Shown here piece by piece: positions 13,850 through 14,127 of a stretch of 14,127 nt of DNA. The number at the start of each line of letters is the position of its first letter. Positions within the stretch are counted from its first letter, which is position 1. A program made the position numbers and the translations under genes. Origin of the DNA: Candidatus Pacearchaeota archaeon CG10_big_fil_rev_8_21_14_0_10_30_48 (GTDB lineage: Archaea > Nanobdellota > Nanobdellia > Pacearchaeales > GW2011-AR1); NCBI GenBank assembly GCA_002763155.1, contig PFCU01000041.1, forward strand, positions 1-14,127. The letters run 5' to 3'. The notes beneath the pieces were generated by a model that had not been told where the DNA came from, made no database searches, and saw only the letters and a list, made by a program, of their open reading frames with translations.

Positions 13850-13993
13850 TTAATATCATTTGCCGACGACAAGCCCATAAGGCTATAGAATTTCTTTGAA
13901 CGAACACAATGAACAAATAAAATCGTTTAAAGAACGCCGATATCCACAAGATATCGAAAAATGAAATATGATTTGAAAGGAGGTTATAAAAAA
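13850..13993 (+). promoter_or_regulatory. Structured 5' leader with Shine-Dalgarno of the S-layer-like gene
   Basis: Three stems can be read in order. AGCC/GGCT (13872-13884) is the first. An 11-pair stem of TTCTTTGAACG (13892-13902) with CGTTTAAAGAA (13924-13934) includes one G-U pair and has an A-rich 21-base loop. CGATATC-CACAA-GATATCG (13938-13956) is the third. They are followed by GAAAGGAGGT (13975-13984), a near-perfect Shine-Dalgarno 10 bases before ATG 13994. The stems sit clear of the ribosome site, which suits mRNA stabilisation more than an on/off switch. The layout is not a riboswitch class I recognise. Confidence 0.55.
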
Positions 13994-14127
13994 ATGAAAT
14001 TTAATTTTAGAAAAATAGGATCTGTTATGGCTAGTGTTGCTATGTTAGGATCTACTGTAGGAATCGCTGCAGCTGCTGCTTACCCTGGTGCATTTACTAG
14101 TGGTGGAGCTGATGGTGTAGCAATTGT
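13994..14127 (+). CDS. S-layer-like protein, N-terminal fragment (3' partial)
   Basis: 44 complete codons are visible before the window ends. A signal peptide is clear: basic MKFNFRKIG, hydrophobic SVMASVAMLGSTVGIA, then AAAAAYPGAF as the cleavage zone. The mature start (YPGAFTSGGADGVAIV) resembles the opening of archaeal S-layer proteins of the methanogen/DPANN type, where an N-terminal aromatic-Pro segment leads to an acidic, Val-rich strand. ATG 13994 is chosen because of the strong Shine-Dalgarno; an in-frame ATG at 13961 would add eleven residues ahead of the signal peptide and place the Shine-Dalgarno inside the gene. The strong promoter and leader fit an abundant surface protein. The identification rests on a short stretch only. 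Confidence 0.65.
   Translation, partial: MKFNFRKIGSVMASVAMLGSTVGIAAAAAYPGAFTSGGADGVAI

Noticed and set aside
13961..13963. In-frame ATG at 13961 as the S-layer-like start
   Set aside because: It would put the Shine-Dalgarno inside the gene and place eleven residues before a normal signal peptide; ATG 13994 is better placed.

Overview
The window looks like a piece of an A/T-rich archaeal genome, most likely a small-genome DPANN-type archaeon of the Pacearchaeota/Woesearchaeota kind. The reasons are archaeal TATA boxes placed 25-26 bases before start codons (leaderless promoters), short secreted proteins with class III (type IV pilin-like) N-termini, very cysteine-rich surface proteins, and an S-layer-type protein start at the right edge. 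The lineage is inferred from protein style, not from a marker gene.

Left part (1-9275): two generations of one large surface-protein gene. Bases 1-3510 hold most of a giant Cys-rich and Gly-rich membrane-anchored protein; its start lies outside the window. Bases 5395-9275 hold a second, colinear copy split into two genes that overlap by ATGA, preceded by a pilin-like gene (4580-5398) in the same operon. Between the copies sits a toxin-antitoxin cassette of the MNT/HEPN type (3548-4556), with its own TATA box and a near-perfect 20-base palindrome at its start.

Middle (9276-10667): a gene-poor stretch with two strong hairpins, then a reverse-strand gene joining a YjdF/DUF2238-like membrane domain to a Schlafen AlbA_2 domain.

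Right part (10688-13251): a tight operon of four small membrane-anchored, pilin-like, cysteine-containing proteins. Convergent to it is a reverse-strand winged-helix regulator (13248-13601). It is separated by a long, signal-rich control region (inverted repeats, two TATA boxes, a structured leader of about 140 bases, a strong Shine-Dalgarno) from the start of an S-layer-like gene (13994 to the edge).

Taken together this is a cell-envelope locus: five pilin-like membrane proteins, two forms of one giant disulfide-rich surface protein, and an S-layer gene. An adhesion or appendage role for the giant proteins is inference. The most unusual points are the fused/split paralogue pair, its repeated cysteine modules, the membrane-AlbA_2 fusion and the elaborate S-layer leader.
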